A stretch of 64,000 nt of DNA from Sphingobacterium prati (GCF_013167215.1 NZ_JABJWY010000038.1:86715-150714), one strand, 5' to 3'; counted from the first letter of the stretch, positions 41,201 through 49,545 are shown. The notes: generated from the sequence alone by a model not told the origin. Translations and numbers: made by a program.

Positions 41201-42004
41201 ATGAACTTTGACTACAACAGCACTAGGCCAAAATTGATCCTTGCAGAATATGGCCGCAATGTGCAAAATATGGTAGATTACATCTGTACTTTACCCACAA
41301 AGGAAGAAAGAAATCAACATGCTCAAATCGTGATTGACATGATGGGGGTGTTAAATCCACATTTAAGAGACGTTTCTGATTTTAAGCACAAACTTTGGGA
41401 TCACCTTCAGATTATCTCTGATTTTAAGCTTGATATTGACTCGCCATATCCGATCGCCACAGCCAAAAGTGTTAAACATGAAGTTGAGCACTTAGGCTAT
41501 CCACAACATTCAATCAAATTCAAGCATTATGGATTTACGGTTGAAAAAATGATTGACAAGGCGTTGAAGGTGACGGACGAGCCTAGGCGTGAACAGATGG
41601 TGATTGGTATTGCCAATTTTATGAAAATGGCTTATGTCACTTGGAATAAAGATTCAGTATCCGATGAGTTGATTATTCAGGATTTGAAAGAATTGTCGGG
41701 ATATCAATTAACCCTACCTGAAGGTACGGTATTGACCAAACTTGATTTTAAAACTCCGCCTCCAGGAAACCGTGTCAAAGGTCCTACATCAGGCAACTCA
41801 AGTGGAAATAACAATAATAATAGCAATAACAACAGTAACTCTTCAGGTTATCAGTCAAGAGGCGGAGGTAGTGGCAAACCTCGAATGTCAAATAACAATA
41901 ACAACATGAAGCGTAATAATTTTGGTAGCAATAGCAATAACAATAATAACAACAATAGAAATAGAAAACCTCAAAATAATTACAATAATAATAAAAGGGG
42001 CTAG
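41201..42004 (+). CDS. DUF4290 family protein with Asn-rich tail
   Basis: 267 residues. The ordered part (1-185) begins MNFDYNSTRPKLILAEYGRNVQNMVDYICTLPTKEERNQHAQIVIDMMG, the hallmark of DUF4290, a Bacteroidota-specific family of unknown role. Residues 190-267 are a low-complexity tail of Asn, Ser and Gly with interspersed Arg and Lys (runs of five to seven Asn, encoded by AAT/AAC repeats), probably disordered and possibly RNA-binding. It starts 53 bp after pcrA and precedes murA, a linkage I recall from other Bacteroidota but cannot check here. A weak hairpin follows (GCAATTG near 42032 with CAATTGC near 42063). Confidence 0.85.
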   Translation: MNFDYNSTRPKLILAEYGRNVQNMVDYICTLPTKEERNQHAQIVIDMMGVLNPHLRDVSDFKHKLWDHLQIISDFKLDIDSPYPIATAKSVKHEVEHLGYPQHSIKFKHYGFTVEKMIDKALKVTDEPRREQMVIGIANFMKMAYVTWNKDSVSDELIIQDLKELSGYQLTLPEGTVLTKLDFKTPPPGNRVKGPTSGNSSGNNNNNSNNNSNSSGYQSRGGGSGKPRMSNNNNNMKRNNFGSNSNNNNNNNRNRKPQNNYNNNKRG

Positions 42005-42116
42005 TTCTTTAATTTCTTAAATTAAGAAGCAGGCAATTGCGAAGTGATTCATAGATTTCTTTACAATTGCCTTCTTTATTTATGGTATGGAGCTGCTTAT
42101 CGGTAACAGTTTGTGC

Positions 42117-42143
42117 GATCAGTCAGTCGGATCCGACCTGATC
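42117..42143. repeat. Nested palindrome in the DUF4290-murA interval
   Basis: GATCAG (42117-42122) pairs with CTGATC (42138-42143) around the perfect 12-bp palindrome GTCGGATCCGAC (42126-42137), with a 3-nt bulge. No T tract follows, so it looks more like a protein site than a terminator. Confidence 0.5.
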
Positions 42144-42224
42144 GGATAGTGTTAACCAGATAGTTCCATCAATTTTTTTACGATACATTTTTGTTGATTT
42201 TAAAACGCCCGAACTGTCTTCCAT
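42123..42224 (-). pseudogene. 33-codon ORF or gene remnant antisense in the murA leader region
   Basis: On the minus strand an ATG at 42224 opens 33 codons (MEDSSGVLKSTKMYRKKIDG and on to a TGA at 42123). The frame stays open another 18 codons upstream, reading ...YYNKTRFTFGFPNS, which is more protein-like than random sequence in this AT-rich genome. It ends in an in-frame TAA near murA's start. I recognise no family. It could be the tail of a decayed gene or a small peptide gene. Confidence 0.25.
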
Positions 42225-42283
42225 ACTATTGGGAAACCCAAAGGTGAAGCGGGTTTTGTTGTAATAAAGATTTAGTTATATAA

Positions 42284-43609
42284 ATGAATGCATTTGAAAT
42301 AATCGGTGGAAAACCGTTAAAGGGAGAGATTATTCCACAGGGAGCAAAAAATGAAGCTTTACAGATTCTGTCGGCAGTTTTGCTGACTGAGGAACCAATG
42401 ACTATCAGTAATATTCCCGATATTAAAGATGTCAATAAGTTAATTGACCTATTGGCCGCATTGGGTGTTAAAATTGATCGTATAGATAAGGATACATACG
42501 TATTCGAAGCGAAAGATATTAATATAGAATATTTTCAATCTTCAGAATTTAGAGAAAAAGGGGGAGGCTTACGGGGTTCGATCATGATTGTAGGCCCATT
42601 GTTGGCTCGCTTTGGCAAGGCAGCTATTCCAAAACCAGGAGGTGATAAAATTGGACGTAGACGTTTGGATACACACTTTTTGGGTTTCGAAAAACTGGGG
42701 GCTAAATTTGTCTATGATGCATCTACGCACTTCTTTAATGTTGATGCTACCGAACTAAAAGGTAATTATATCTTATTGGACGAAGCTTCCGTAACTGGTA
42801 CGGCAAATATTGTTATGGCTGCTGTATTGGCCAAAGGAACAACAACAATTTACAATGCGGCCTGTGAACCTTATTTGCAGCAACTCTGTAAAATGTTGAA
42901 TCGTATGGGGGCTAAGATATCAGGCATTGGATCTAATTTACTGACCATTGAGGGTGTACAACGCCTTGGTGGGACATCGCATCGTATGTTGCCCGATATG
43001 ATTGAGATCGGTTCTTTTATAGGATTGGCGGCAATGACTGGTTCAGAAATTACTATTAAAGATGTTTGTTTTCAGGAATTGGGCGTAATACCTTCGGTAT
43101 TTTCCCGTTTGGGTATTCAATTTGAATTGAGAGGGGATGATATTTTTATTCCCGCACAGGATTCTTACGAAATTGATACCTTTATTGATGGTTCGATCTT
43201 AACAATCTCGGATGCCCCATGGCCGGGATTTACACCAGATCTATTGAGTATCATTCTAGTCGTAGCCACACAAGCGAAGGGCAATGTGTTAATTCACCAA
43301 AAGATGTTTGAAAGTAGGTTGTTCTTTGTCGATAAATTAATAGATATGGGCGCACAGATCATTTTGTGTGATCCACATCGAGCTACAGTAATCGGTATGA
43401 ATAAATCCCATTCTTTGCGAGGTATCGAAATGACGTCTCCTGATATCAGAGCTGGAGTATCCTTATTGATCGCTGCATTATCTGCGAAAGGAAAATCAGT
43501 AATCCATAATATTGAACAGATTGAACGTGGATATCAAGATATTGAAGAACGTTTACGTAAATTAGGTGCGGATATCAAGCGTGTTGACGTTGAGCCGAGA
43601 GGGCACTAG
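42284..43609 (+). CDS. murA: UDP-N-acetylglucosamine 1-carboxyvinyltransferase with Asp at the fosfomycin site
   Basis: 441 residues of the EPT fold. The first committed step of peptidoglycan synthesis: enolpyruvyl transfer from PEP to UDP-GlcNAc in the cytoplasm. The substrate-binding K22-N23 is in PQGAKNEALQILSAVLL. The active loop reads PGG-D121-KIGRRRLDTHFLG, where E. coli has PGG-C115-TIGARPVDLH, so the catalytic Cys is replaced by Asp. DxRAG-like DIRAGVSLLIAALSAKG and the C-terminal YQDIEERLRKLGADIKRV are present. The Asp form is known from Mycobacterium, Chlamydia and Borrelia MurA and is not alkylated by fosfomycin. Monocistronic, followed by a terminator. Confidence 0.96.
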   Translation: MNAFEIIGGKPLKGEIIPQGAKNEALQILSAVLLTEEPMTISNIPDIKDVNKLIDLLAALGVKIDRIDKDTYVFEAKDINIEYFQSSEFREKGGGLRGSIMIVGPLLARFGKAAIPKPGGDKIGRRRLDTHFLGFEKLGAKFVYDASTHFFNVDATELKGNYILLDEASVTGTANIVMAAVLAKGTTTIYNAACEPYLQQLCKMLNRMGAKISGIGSNLLTIEGVQRLGGTSHRMLPDMIEIGSFIGLAAMTGSEITIKDVCFQELGVIPSVFSRLGIQFELRGDDIFIPAQDSYEIDTFIDGSILTISDAPWPGFTPDLLSIILVVATQAKGNVLIHQKMFESRLFFVDKLIDMGAQIILCDPHRATVIGMNKSHSLRGIEMTSPDIRAGVSLLIAALSAKGKSVIHNIEQIERGYQDIEERLRKLGADIKRVDVEPRGH

Positions 43610-43651
43610 TCAACTGTTAGAAAATTACTTGAAGATAATTTTAAATTGTAT

Positions 43652-43680
43652 GCCTCGGAGACAAAGTCCGGGGCTTTTTT
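43652..43680 (+). terminator. Terminator of murA
   Basis: An 8-bp stem GCCTCGGA / TCCGGGGC (one G-U pair) with a 7-nt loop followed by six T. Confidence 0.85.
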
Positions 43681-43695
43681 ACGAAATTACGCTTT

Positions 43696-43756
43696 ACCAA
43701 AGTAGCTAAAAAAAAGGAGTTGATCGTATCAACTCCTTTTTTTTAGCTACTTTGGT
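43696..43756. terminator. 29-bp perfect bidirectional terminator
   Basis: Arms 43696-43724 and 43728-43756 are perfect complements around a 3-nt loop (CGT). The inner part is GGAGTTGAT, flanked by eight A/T and then AGCTACTTTGG. It lies 10 bp beyond the stop of the DUF5606 gene (-) and behind the murA terminator (+). Confidence 0.88.
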
Positions 43757-43765
43757 TATATTAGG

Positions 43766-44170
43766 TTATACCAAAGGTGCCGGTGCTTCTTCTTCAAATA
43801 AAGGAAATTCCTTGATAATGTTATACCACGTAATCACTTTTTTAATGTCTGACGTATATACACGAGATTCATCATGGCCCGGAGCAACTTCACGGAAGAA
43901 ATCTCTCAAGGTAGCGCCATCTGATTTCGTGTCAGGTAGCGTCAATCCTTTCGTTTTAATTGTTTCGAATATATCTAAAAGACGGATCTCTTCTTCTTCA
44001 CCATAAATAGTGATATCCTCCAATGTTGCCATTTTTGTCGAAGACAAACTTACTACTGTCTTAATTTTTGCTTGATCAAGGGTTTCTAAAATAAAACCAC
44101 CCTTGTTTTGTCCAACCAATTTGAACAATCCTGGTTTGCCAGTTACAGATACTAATGCTCTTAAATTCAT
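43766..44170 (-). CDS. DUF5606 family protein
   Basis: 134 residues, acidic and cytoplasmic. The N-terminus MNLRALVSVTGKPGLFKLVGQNKGGFILETLD followed by LEDITIYGEEEEIRLLDIFETIK is the pattern of the Bacteroidota family DUF5606, whose function is unknown. The N-terminal part looks like a small SH3-like barrel by strand pattern, which is inference. It lies 26 bp downstream of the cyclophilin gene on the same strand, so the two are likely co-transcribed. Confidence 0.85.
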   Translation of the reverse strand: MNLRALVSVTGKPGLFKLVGQNKGGFILETLDQAKIKTVVSLSSTKMATLEDITIYGEEEEIRLLDIFETIKTKGLTLPDTKSDGATLRDFFREVAPGHDESRVYTSDIKKVITWYNIIKEFPLFEEEAPAPLV

Positions 44171-44196
44171 TTTAATTTTTTTTAAATCTCCAAGAA

Positions 44197-44655
44197 TTAA
44201 TCTTCGATTACTTCAATTGATAAAATGCGGTCGCCTTGTCTGATATCGTCTACCACATCAACATTTTCGACTACCTTTCCGAAACAGGTATGATTACGGT
44301 CTAAGTGAGCTGTGTTATTACGGCTGTGGCAAATGAAAAATTGAGACCCTCCTGTATTGCGACCAGCGTGTGCCATTGACAATACACCTCTGTCATGGTA
44401 TTGATTTTCACCAGTTAACTCACAATCAATTTTATAGCCAGGGCCACCAGTTCCAGGGATACCTGCAGCACCTTCACGTGAATTTGGACAACCACCTTGA
44501 ATAACAAAATCAGGAATAACACGGTGGAAAGCCAAACCATCATAATAGCCTGATTTAGCAAGTTTAATAAAATTTGCTACTGTATTTGGAGCATCAGCTG
44601 TGTAGAATTGCACAGTCATGTCGCCTTTTTCTGTTTTAATAATCGCTTTACTCAT
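44197..44655 (-). CDS. Peptidyl-prolyl cis-trans isomerase, cyclophilin type
   Basis: 152 residues, a minimal cyclophilin. Active-site residues are in FHRVIPDFVIQGG (Arg and Phe), GSQFFICHS (Gln/Phe), and LDRNHTCFGKVV (in place of LDGKHTVFGRV). No signal peptide, so cytoplasmic. It speeds proline isomerisation in protein folding. A TATCTTTG -7 element is found on the minus strand at 44679-44686. First gene of a probable two-gene unit with DUF5606. Confidence 0.95.
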   Translation of the reverse strand: MSKAIIKTEKGDMTVQFYTADAPNTVANFIKLAKSGYYDGLAFHRVIPDFVIQGGCPNSREGAAGIPGTGGPGYKIDCELTGENQYHDRGVLSMAHAGRNTGGSQFFICHSRNNTAHLDRNHTCFGKVVENVDVVDDIRQGDRILSIEVIED

Positions 44656-44821
44656 GTTTCAAAAATTTTTATGAAATACAAAGATAAGGTTTCAGACTGA
44701 AATGTGAAGTACTTCGCATTCTCCATTTTTTCCATATTGGCAATTTGTACTGCTATGAGCTGAAAAATAATGCGAAATATTTTCTATATTTATGTGAGCG
44801 AGCCGATTATAGTTAACTACA

Positions 44822-45520
44822 ATGTCAAATTTACATAAATTAGTTATCCGGGAGTGGTCCGAGGCGGATCGTCCCCGCGAGAAATTATTACATCAAGGAC
44901 GAAGGGCCCTTTCAGATGCAGAATTATTGGCGATTTTGATTGGGTCAGGTTCTATGGAAGAAAGCGCAGTGGCACTATGCCGACGTATTTTAGCGGATGC
45001 CAACAATAGCTTGGATACACTCTCAAAGATGGATGTCAATGAATTGAGCAGATATAAAGGTATTGGAGAAGCTAAGGCGATAGCTATCATTGCAGCATTG
45101 GAGTTAGCACGGCGCAAGAAGGAATCTCCAACAGACGAAAAGAAAATTCTAAATAGCAGTAAACGAGTATATGATTTTATGAAACCAATCCTACAGGATT
45201 TACCACACGAAGAGTTTTGGACGCTTTATTTGAACACAGGATGCAAATTGTTGGATCAACAGCTTATTGGCCGTGGTGGAAATGATTTTACGCCGGTTGA
45301 TGTTCGGGTCATTCTAAGAAATGCCCTCGCAGTCAAAGCGAATGCCATCATACTCATTCACAACCATCCGTCCGGTACTTTACAACCCAGTAATGCCGAC
45401 AGGATACTGACGAGAAAAATTGTCGAAGCTTCAAGAATTATGGATATTAGGGTGAATGATCACCTGATTTTTACAGATAATGGATATTATAGTTTCAGAG
45501 ATGAAGATATAATAGATTAG
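44822..45520 (+). CDS. radC: RadC family protein (JAB/MPN domain)
   Basis: 232 residues. Helix-hairpin-helix region at about 60-90 (KMDVNELSRYKGIGEAKAIAIIAALELARR). The JAMM metal site is H180-x-H182-x7-S190-x2-D193 in ILIHNHPSGTLQPSNAD, complete as in active JAB proteins. Named for a DNA-repair phenotype that was later traced to another gene, so the true role is uncertain; a metal-dependent isopeptidase-like or DNA-related activity is possible. A TATATTTA element at 44787-44794 (one mismatch to the -7 consensus) may be its promoter. The methyltransferase starts 2 nt after its stop. Confidence 0.93.
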   Translation: MSNLHKLVIREWSEADRPREKLLHQGRRALSDAELLAILIGSGSMEESAVALCRRILADANNSLDTLSKMDVNELSRYKGIGEAKAIAIIAALELARRKKESPTDEKKILNSSKRVYDFMKPILQDLPHEEFWTLYLNTGCKLLDQQLIGRGGNDFTPVDVRVILRNALAVKANAIILIHNHPSGTLQPSNADRILTRKIVEASRIMDIRVNDHLIFTDNGYYSFRDEDIID

Positions 45521-45522
45521 TT

Positions 45523-46287
45523 ATGATACAATCTAATATGAACAAAAATAGTATTGAAAGATTCACAGACAGGGTGGTGGATTATGAAAAATTTAGACCT
45601 AATTATCCAAAAGAGATTATTCGAATACTTCAGGAAAGGATAGGTTTGAATAAGAAATGGCTAATAGCCGATATCGGTAGCGGTACAGGTTTATCGACCC
45701 AGTTGTTTTTAGAAAATGGAAATGATGTCTTCGCTGTCGAACCCAATCGTCAAATGCGTGAATCTTTGGTTCATCATTTTAAAACATACCGGAATTTAAT
45801 CGCATTAAATGCCACCGCTGAAGACACATCCATTGAATCAGATTGTGTGGATCTAATTTTTGCTGGGCAATCTTTTCATTGGTTCGATCGAACTGCCTGT
45901 TACAAGGAATTTAAGCGCATTCTTACAAAAAATGGTCATATTGTATTGGTTTGGAATCAACGAGACCCAGAAGATGCTTTCCAGAAGGAGTATGAACAGT
46001 TTTTACTTAATCATATTCCCAGCTATCAATCTGTCAGCCAAAGAAATATAACTGAAGACGACCTTCGAAGTTTTTTCGCTGATAGACCAATGACCAAGGT
46101 ATGCTTGCCTAACCAACAAGTATTCGATTTGAAATCGTTCTTGGGAAGGGTGAAATCATCCTCTTATTTTCCCAAAGAAAGAGTGGAGAATAAAAATTTA
46201 TATGATGACCTACGTTCTTTGTTTGATAAATATTCAATTTCGCAACGTGTCGTATTTAGATATATTACAGAGATTTATATCAGTTAA
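45523..46287 (+). CDS. SAM-dependent methyltransferase (Methyltransf_11 type)
   Basis: 254 residues. Motif I is IADIGSGTGLSTQLFLENG, followed by VFAVEPNRQMRESLVHHF, VDLIFAGQSFHWFDRTACYKEFKRIL and GHIVLVWNQRD, where FxAGQ-(S/A)-FHWFD is a well-known feature of the class that includes trans-aconitate methyltransferase-like proteins. Substrate unknown. Start at 45523, 2 nt after radC; an alternative ATG at 45538 (MNKNSIERFTDR) is equally plausible since only that part is conserved. It converges with the MFS gene, only 2 nt separating the two stop codons. Confidence 0.86.
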   Translation: MIQSNMNKNSIERFTDRVVDYEKFRPNYPKEIIRILQERIGLNKKWLIADIGSGTGLSTQLFLENGNDVFAVEPNRQMRESLVHHFKTYRNLIALNATAEDTSIESDCVDLIFAGQSFHWFDRTACYKEFKRILTKNGHIVLVWNQRDPEDAFQKEYEQFLLNHIPSYQSVSQRNITEDDLRSFFADRPMTKVCLPNQQVFDLKSFLGRVKSSSYFPKERVENKNLYDDLRSLFDKYSISQRVVFRYITEIYIS

Positions 46288-46289
46288 GA

Positions 46290-47834
46290 TTAAGCAACCG
46301 GAATCTGTAAAGCTTCTTTTGTGGCATTTTTTCTTTTCCAATTGAAAATACGTCTGGTTGGAGAGGAGTGATAAGGAAAAACCAAAATTAAAAATACCAA
46401 GATTAATCCTACGATAAACAACCCGTTATAACTGTCCCGAATGGCAAGCAAAGAAGCTTGTGCTTGTACTGATTTACCGATATTGGCTGATTGCAAAACC
46501 AGGCTATTTGTTTTATCTATTATGCTAGCGAGATCGCTTGTCTTGATTACCTGTTGTTGGTAATACCAATTGGCTATCGTATTGGACCACACAACGGGGA
46601 CTAAGAAGGAACGTGTCAAGATCAGAAAGACCAATCCAGATAAGTAATATTTGTTTGGAATATTACCTGCCATATAGACACCTATGCCAATGTATGATGT
46701 AATGACACCTATTCCTCTTAAGATCATCGGGAGATAAAATAGAGAGGGATGTACCTGTAGGCCGACAATCTGTGCAAAGAAAAAAGAAGATAGCGCATAA
46801 CAAATGGCAGAAAACGCCAAAATGAATTTACATTTTTTGGTCAGCTTAAAATATACATAAGAAATCAGCGCTCCGATAAGGTATCCCGGAATAACGTAGG
46901 TATTTACCTTTGCGGTTTCCGAAGGGTTTGTACCGAGTGTAGTCCCCAATAGGGATGTATATAAGGAAGTGGAACTGTAGAAAATGCCAAATAGAAAGAT
47001 CGTTCCGACAGATATGGGCAAGGTTCGAGTTGAAAAAGCATCAAAGTTCATGAGCGACTTTCTGATTAGCGTACTCCTATTTACAAAAAGGACAAAGAAG
47101 AAAATTGTTGCTATTCCAGTAAGAAGAATTAATCTTGAATGAAACCAGTTTTGTGTTAGCCCATAAGTACTGAAATAAGCTAAATTCAGCAGGGAAATAC
47201 AAAGTAATATGCTTCCAAACCAATCATACTGATAAAGAGGTACTTTTTTAAATGCTGGGGATTTCATGAAGATAATGCAAATCAATAGACCAATGCCCAA
47301 CAATATATTCTGAAACAGAAATACCGTTTCCCAGTAGAATTTTGCAGCAAAAATAGTCGCGATGTAATTCGCAATAGCGGGGATAATCATTGTTATCGGA
47401 TAATAGATGGCATAAAGTTGATAACGTTCTCCGCGCGGCATTAGAAAAGGAATCATCTCACCGATAATGGACATGGTCACGATAATCTTGGCACTTCCAA
47501 TAAAAAATGTAGCCATACAGATATTGATACCATTGCTGGCATGTTCCAAAATTGCATTCGAGCAAAGGATGACGATTGTGAAAACAATCAATATTGTTTT
47601 TTTGGGAAAAAGTTTAATTAACCGAAACACCAGTGGTATCGCACAGACCATGCCTGCATAATAACAGTACGTTGCCATGCTTAGGTCTGCACTTATACCT
47701 GCATAGCCATTTACAACATAGGTATTGACAGCCGATGGGATTCCGTTATTGAAGGAATATATAATATTGAGCAGGAATAAAAAGAATAATTCCCATTTTG
47801 AGTTTAACCAGTTCCTAAAAATACGATCTTTCAT
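46290..47834 (-). CDS. MFS efflux pump of the DHA2 (EmrB/QacA) family
   Basis: 514 residues with about 14 membrane helices. The N-terminal half carries the atypical NNGIPSAVNTYVVNGYAGISADLSMATYCYYAGM loop, where typical EmrB proteins show motif D. The sequence is divergent, as in Bacteroidota versions. It pairs with the membrane-fusion protein 3 nt upstream and a MarR regulator, the emrRAB arrangement, implying export of toxic organic compounds across both membranes with a TolC-like channel encoded elsewhere. Start ATG at 47834. No terminator fits between it and the convergent methyltransferase. Confidence 0.85.
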   Translation of the reverse strand: MKDRIFRNWLNSKWELFFLFLLNIIYSFNNGIPSAVNTYVVNGYAGISADLSMATYCYYAGMVCAIPLVFRLIKLFPKKTILIVFTIVILCSNAILEHASNGINICMATFFIGSAKIIVTMSIIGEMIPFLMPRGERYQLYAIYYPITMIIPAIANYIATIFAAKFYWETVFLFQNILLGIGLLICIIFMKSPAFKKVPLYQYDWFGSILLCISLLNLAYFSTYGLTQNWFHSRLILLTGIATIFFFVLFVNRSTLIRKSLMNFDAFSTRTLPISVGTIFLFGIFYSSTSLYTSLLGTTLGTNPSETAKVNTYVIPGYLIGALISYVYFKLTKKCKFILAFSAICYALSSFFFAQIVGLQVHPSLFYLPMILRGIGVITSYIGIGVYMAGNIPNKYYLSGLVFLILTRSFLVPVVWSNTIANWYYQQQVIKTSDLASIIDKTNSLVLQSANIGKSVQAQASLLAIRDSYNGLFIVGLILVFLILVFPYHSSPTRRIFNWKRKNATKEALQIPVA

Positions 47835-47837
47835 GAC

Positions 47838-48899
47838 TTATTTAACACGTATAATAGCGTTCATACCCACACGGAGTAAATCGATATCCCGTTTTGAATT
47901 CGACGCTGTAAAATTGATGCGGACAGGAATCCGCTGCTGTACTTTGACAAAGTTTCCGGTAGAGTTATCAACGGGAACAGCAGAATATTTGGATCCTGTG
48001 GCCTCCGATATTGCGGCCACTTCGCCCTCAAATGTTTTCCCCGGTAAAGCATCAATTTCTATGTTGACTTTTCCTCCAAGTACGATGTTTTTCATTTGGC
48101 TCTCCGTATAGTTTGCGGTCACCCATTTTTGTTCATCACGTACGATATTGACCAACGGTGTACCATTTTGCACAAGTTGCCCCTCTTCGATATTTCTCCT
48201 ACCCAATACACCATCATAAGGAGCTGTAATAATAGTATATGACAAATTCAATTTGGCTAGGTCAATGGCAGATTTGGCTTTTAGCAATGAAGCGTCGTTA
48301 ACGGATACTTTTTGTTCAGACTCGTGGGTGCTGAGTCTGGAATTTTGTTGTTGCGCAAGTAGTGCTTTATATTTTGCGGACATGGCTTCATATTCCGATT
48401 TTACCTGATCAAATTGATAAAGGGTCACAGCCTCGTCTTTGACTAGACTTGCGTATCTTTTGTAATTGGTTTCCATATTGTCGAGCCGGGCCTTCATCTC
48501 CTCAATATTGGCATTAGCGATGGTCGTACCATTGCTGGCAATGGCGATTCCAGACTGCGATATTGTCTTGTTGGCTTTTGCATCGGCTAAGCTCGCTTTT
48601 GCATTCTGGAGCAAGATGCGATATTCCGAATCGTCTAAGATGACAAGTGTGTCTCCTTTGTGTACTTTTTGGTGTTCATCAAAGCGTATGTCTTTAATAT
48701 AACCACTGATTCTCGAATTAATTGGAGTAATATGGGCATCAACTTGGGCATCATCTGTATAAACAGATTCGTTGATGTGAAAGAAAACCATAATTCCCCA
48801 TATAATCGAAATGACAATAACTGAGACTGATGCAATATTGACTATCCATATTCTTCTTCTTCGCTTAATTTCTTTTTCACTTAGTGTTGAACTATTCAT
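47838..48899 (-). CDS. EmrA/HlyD-type membrane fusion protein
   Basis: 353 residues. Cytoplasmic tail KEIKRRRR, one membrane helix (IVNIASVSVIVISIIWGIMVFF), then a lipoyl-like half DAQVDAHITPINSRISGYIKDIRFDEHQKVHKGDTLVILDDSEY. A coiled-coil hairpin lies at about 85-190 and the second lipoyl half is SYTIITAPYDGVLGRRNIEEGQLVQNGTPLVNIV. A beta-barrel domain follows, ending in RIPVRINFTASNSKRDIDLLRVGMNAIIRVK. It bridges the MFS pump and an outer-membrane channel. Its gene lies between marR and the pump and is separated from the pump by 3 nt. Confidence 0.93.
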   Translation of the reverse strand: MNSSTLSEKEIKRRRRIWIVNIASVSVIVISIIWGIMVFFHINESVYTDDAQVDAHITPINSRISGYIKDIRFDEHQKVHKGDTLVILDDSEYRILLQNAKASLADAKANKTISQSGIAIASNGTTIANANIEEMKARLDNMETNYKRYASLVKDEAVTLYQFDQVKSEYEAMSAKYKALLAQQQNSRLSTHESEQKVSVNDASLLKAKSAIDLAKLNLSYTIITAPYDGVLGRRNIEEGQLVQNGTPLVNIVRDEQKWVTANYTESQMKNIVLGGKVNIEIDALPGKTFEGEVAAISEATGSKYSAVPVDNSTGNFVKVQQRIPVRINFTASNSKRDIDLLRVGMNAIIRVK

Positions 48900-48964
48900 G
48901 ACTTATTTTACTATTCATCCCGTATTAAAAAATATTGTTTTTCATACGTTCATTTTTATTTCTG

Positions 48965-49411
48965 TTACTGTTTATCGATAATAACCGTCAATTTTTCCAA
49001 AATTTCCGTGATCTCCAAGACTTTTTGCTCTGTGATTTCTTTGAGTATAGCCTTATAAAGGTCTTGTTGCACAGGGGTGAGTAATTCTCTATACGCGTCG
49101 CCCTTTAGGGTTAGCTCAATCAAATTGTTCCGACGATCATTGGGATCATTTACACGTTTAACGAGGTCACGTTTGCAAAGATTGTCTAGAAGAGGAGTGA
49201 CGCTCGCTTTGTTTTTCTGTATAGCAACAGCTATATCCTGTTGATTCATACGTTCTTTTTTCCAAAGGGCAGCCAATACCTGTAACATCTCATACGTGAT
49301 ATCCAAATGTTGCTCCTTGATCTTCTGGATATAATATTGTTTTAAGCTTGTTCTTAAGGCAATGATATTATCCACTAATGGTTTTACCGGATTGTGCATT
49401 TCATTTTCCAT
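48965..49411 (-). CDS. MarR family regulator of the EmrAB-like efflux operon
   Basis: 148 residues. Winged helix with ITYEMLQVLAALWKKERMNQQDIAVAIQKNKASVTPLLDNLCKRDLVKRVNDPNDRRNNLIELTLKGD, including the DxRxN wing signature. It is transcribed ahead of emrA (65 bp gap) and emrB, the usual emrR position, so it probably represses the operon and responds to the pump's substrates. Its promoter at 49416-49447 contains two copies of AGTTAAATAT. The -7 box ends 5 nt from the ATG, so the transcript is predicted to be leaderless. Confidence 0.92.
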   Translation of the reverse strand: MENEMHNPVKPLVDNIIALRTSLKQYYIQKIKEQHLDITYEMLQVLAALWKKERMNQQDIAVAIQKNKASVTPLLDNLCKRDLVKRVNDPNDRRNNLIELTLKGDAYRELLTPVQQDLYKAILKEITEQKVLEITEILEKLTVIIDKQ

Positions 49412-49415
49412 ACTA

Positions 49416-49447
49416 CAAAGTTAAATATAAAACAGTTAAATATCAAA
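49416..49447 (-). promoter_or_regulatory. Promoter of marR-emrA-emrB
   Basis: On the minus strand TTTG (49444-49447), 20-nt spacer, TAACTTTG (49416-49423). The predicted transcription start falls on the ATG (49409-49411). Confidence 0.65.
49419..49443 (-). repeat. Paired direct repeats, probable operator of the efflux MarR
   Basis: AGTTAAATAT at 49419-49428 and again at 49434-49443, 15 bp apart, filling the spacer between the promoter boxes. Confidence 0.55.
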
Positions 49448-49545
49448 CTAAATTTGCTATGATAGTTAAAGAAATGTTAAAGATATGACTTGAATAGGTA
49501 TATGGCATTTTATTTGGAAGTGAATGAGGGATAAGTAAAAAAGAT

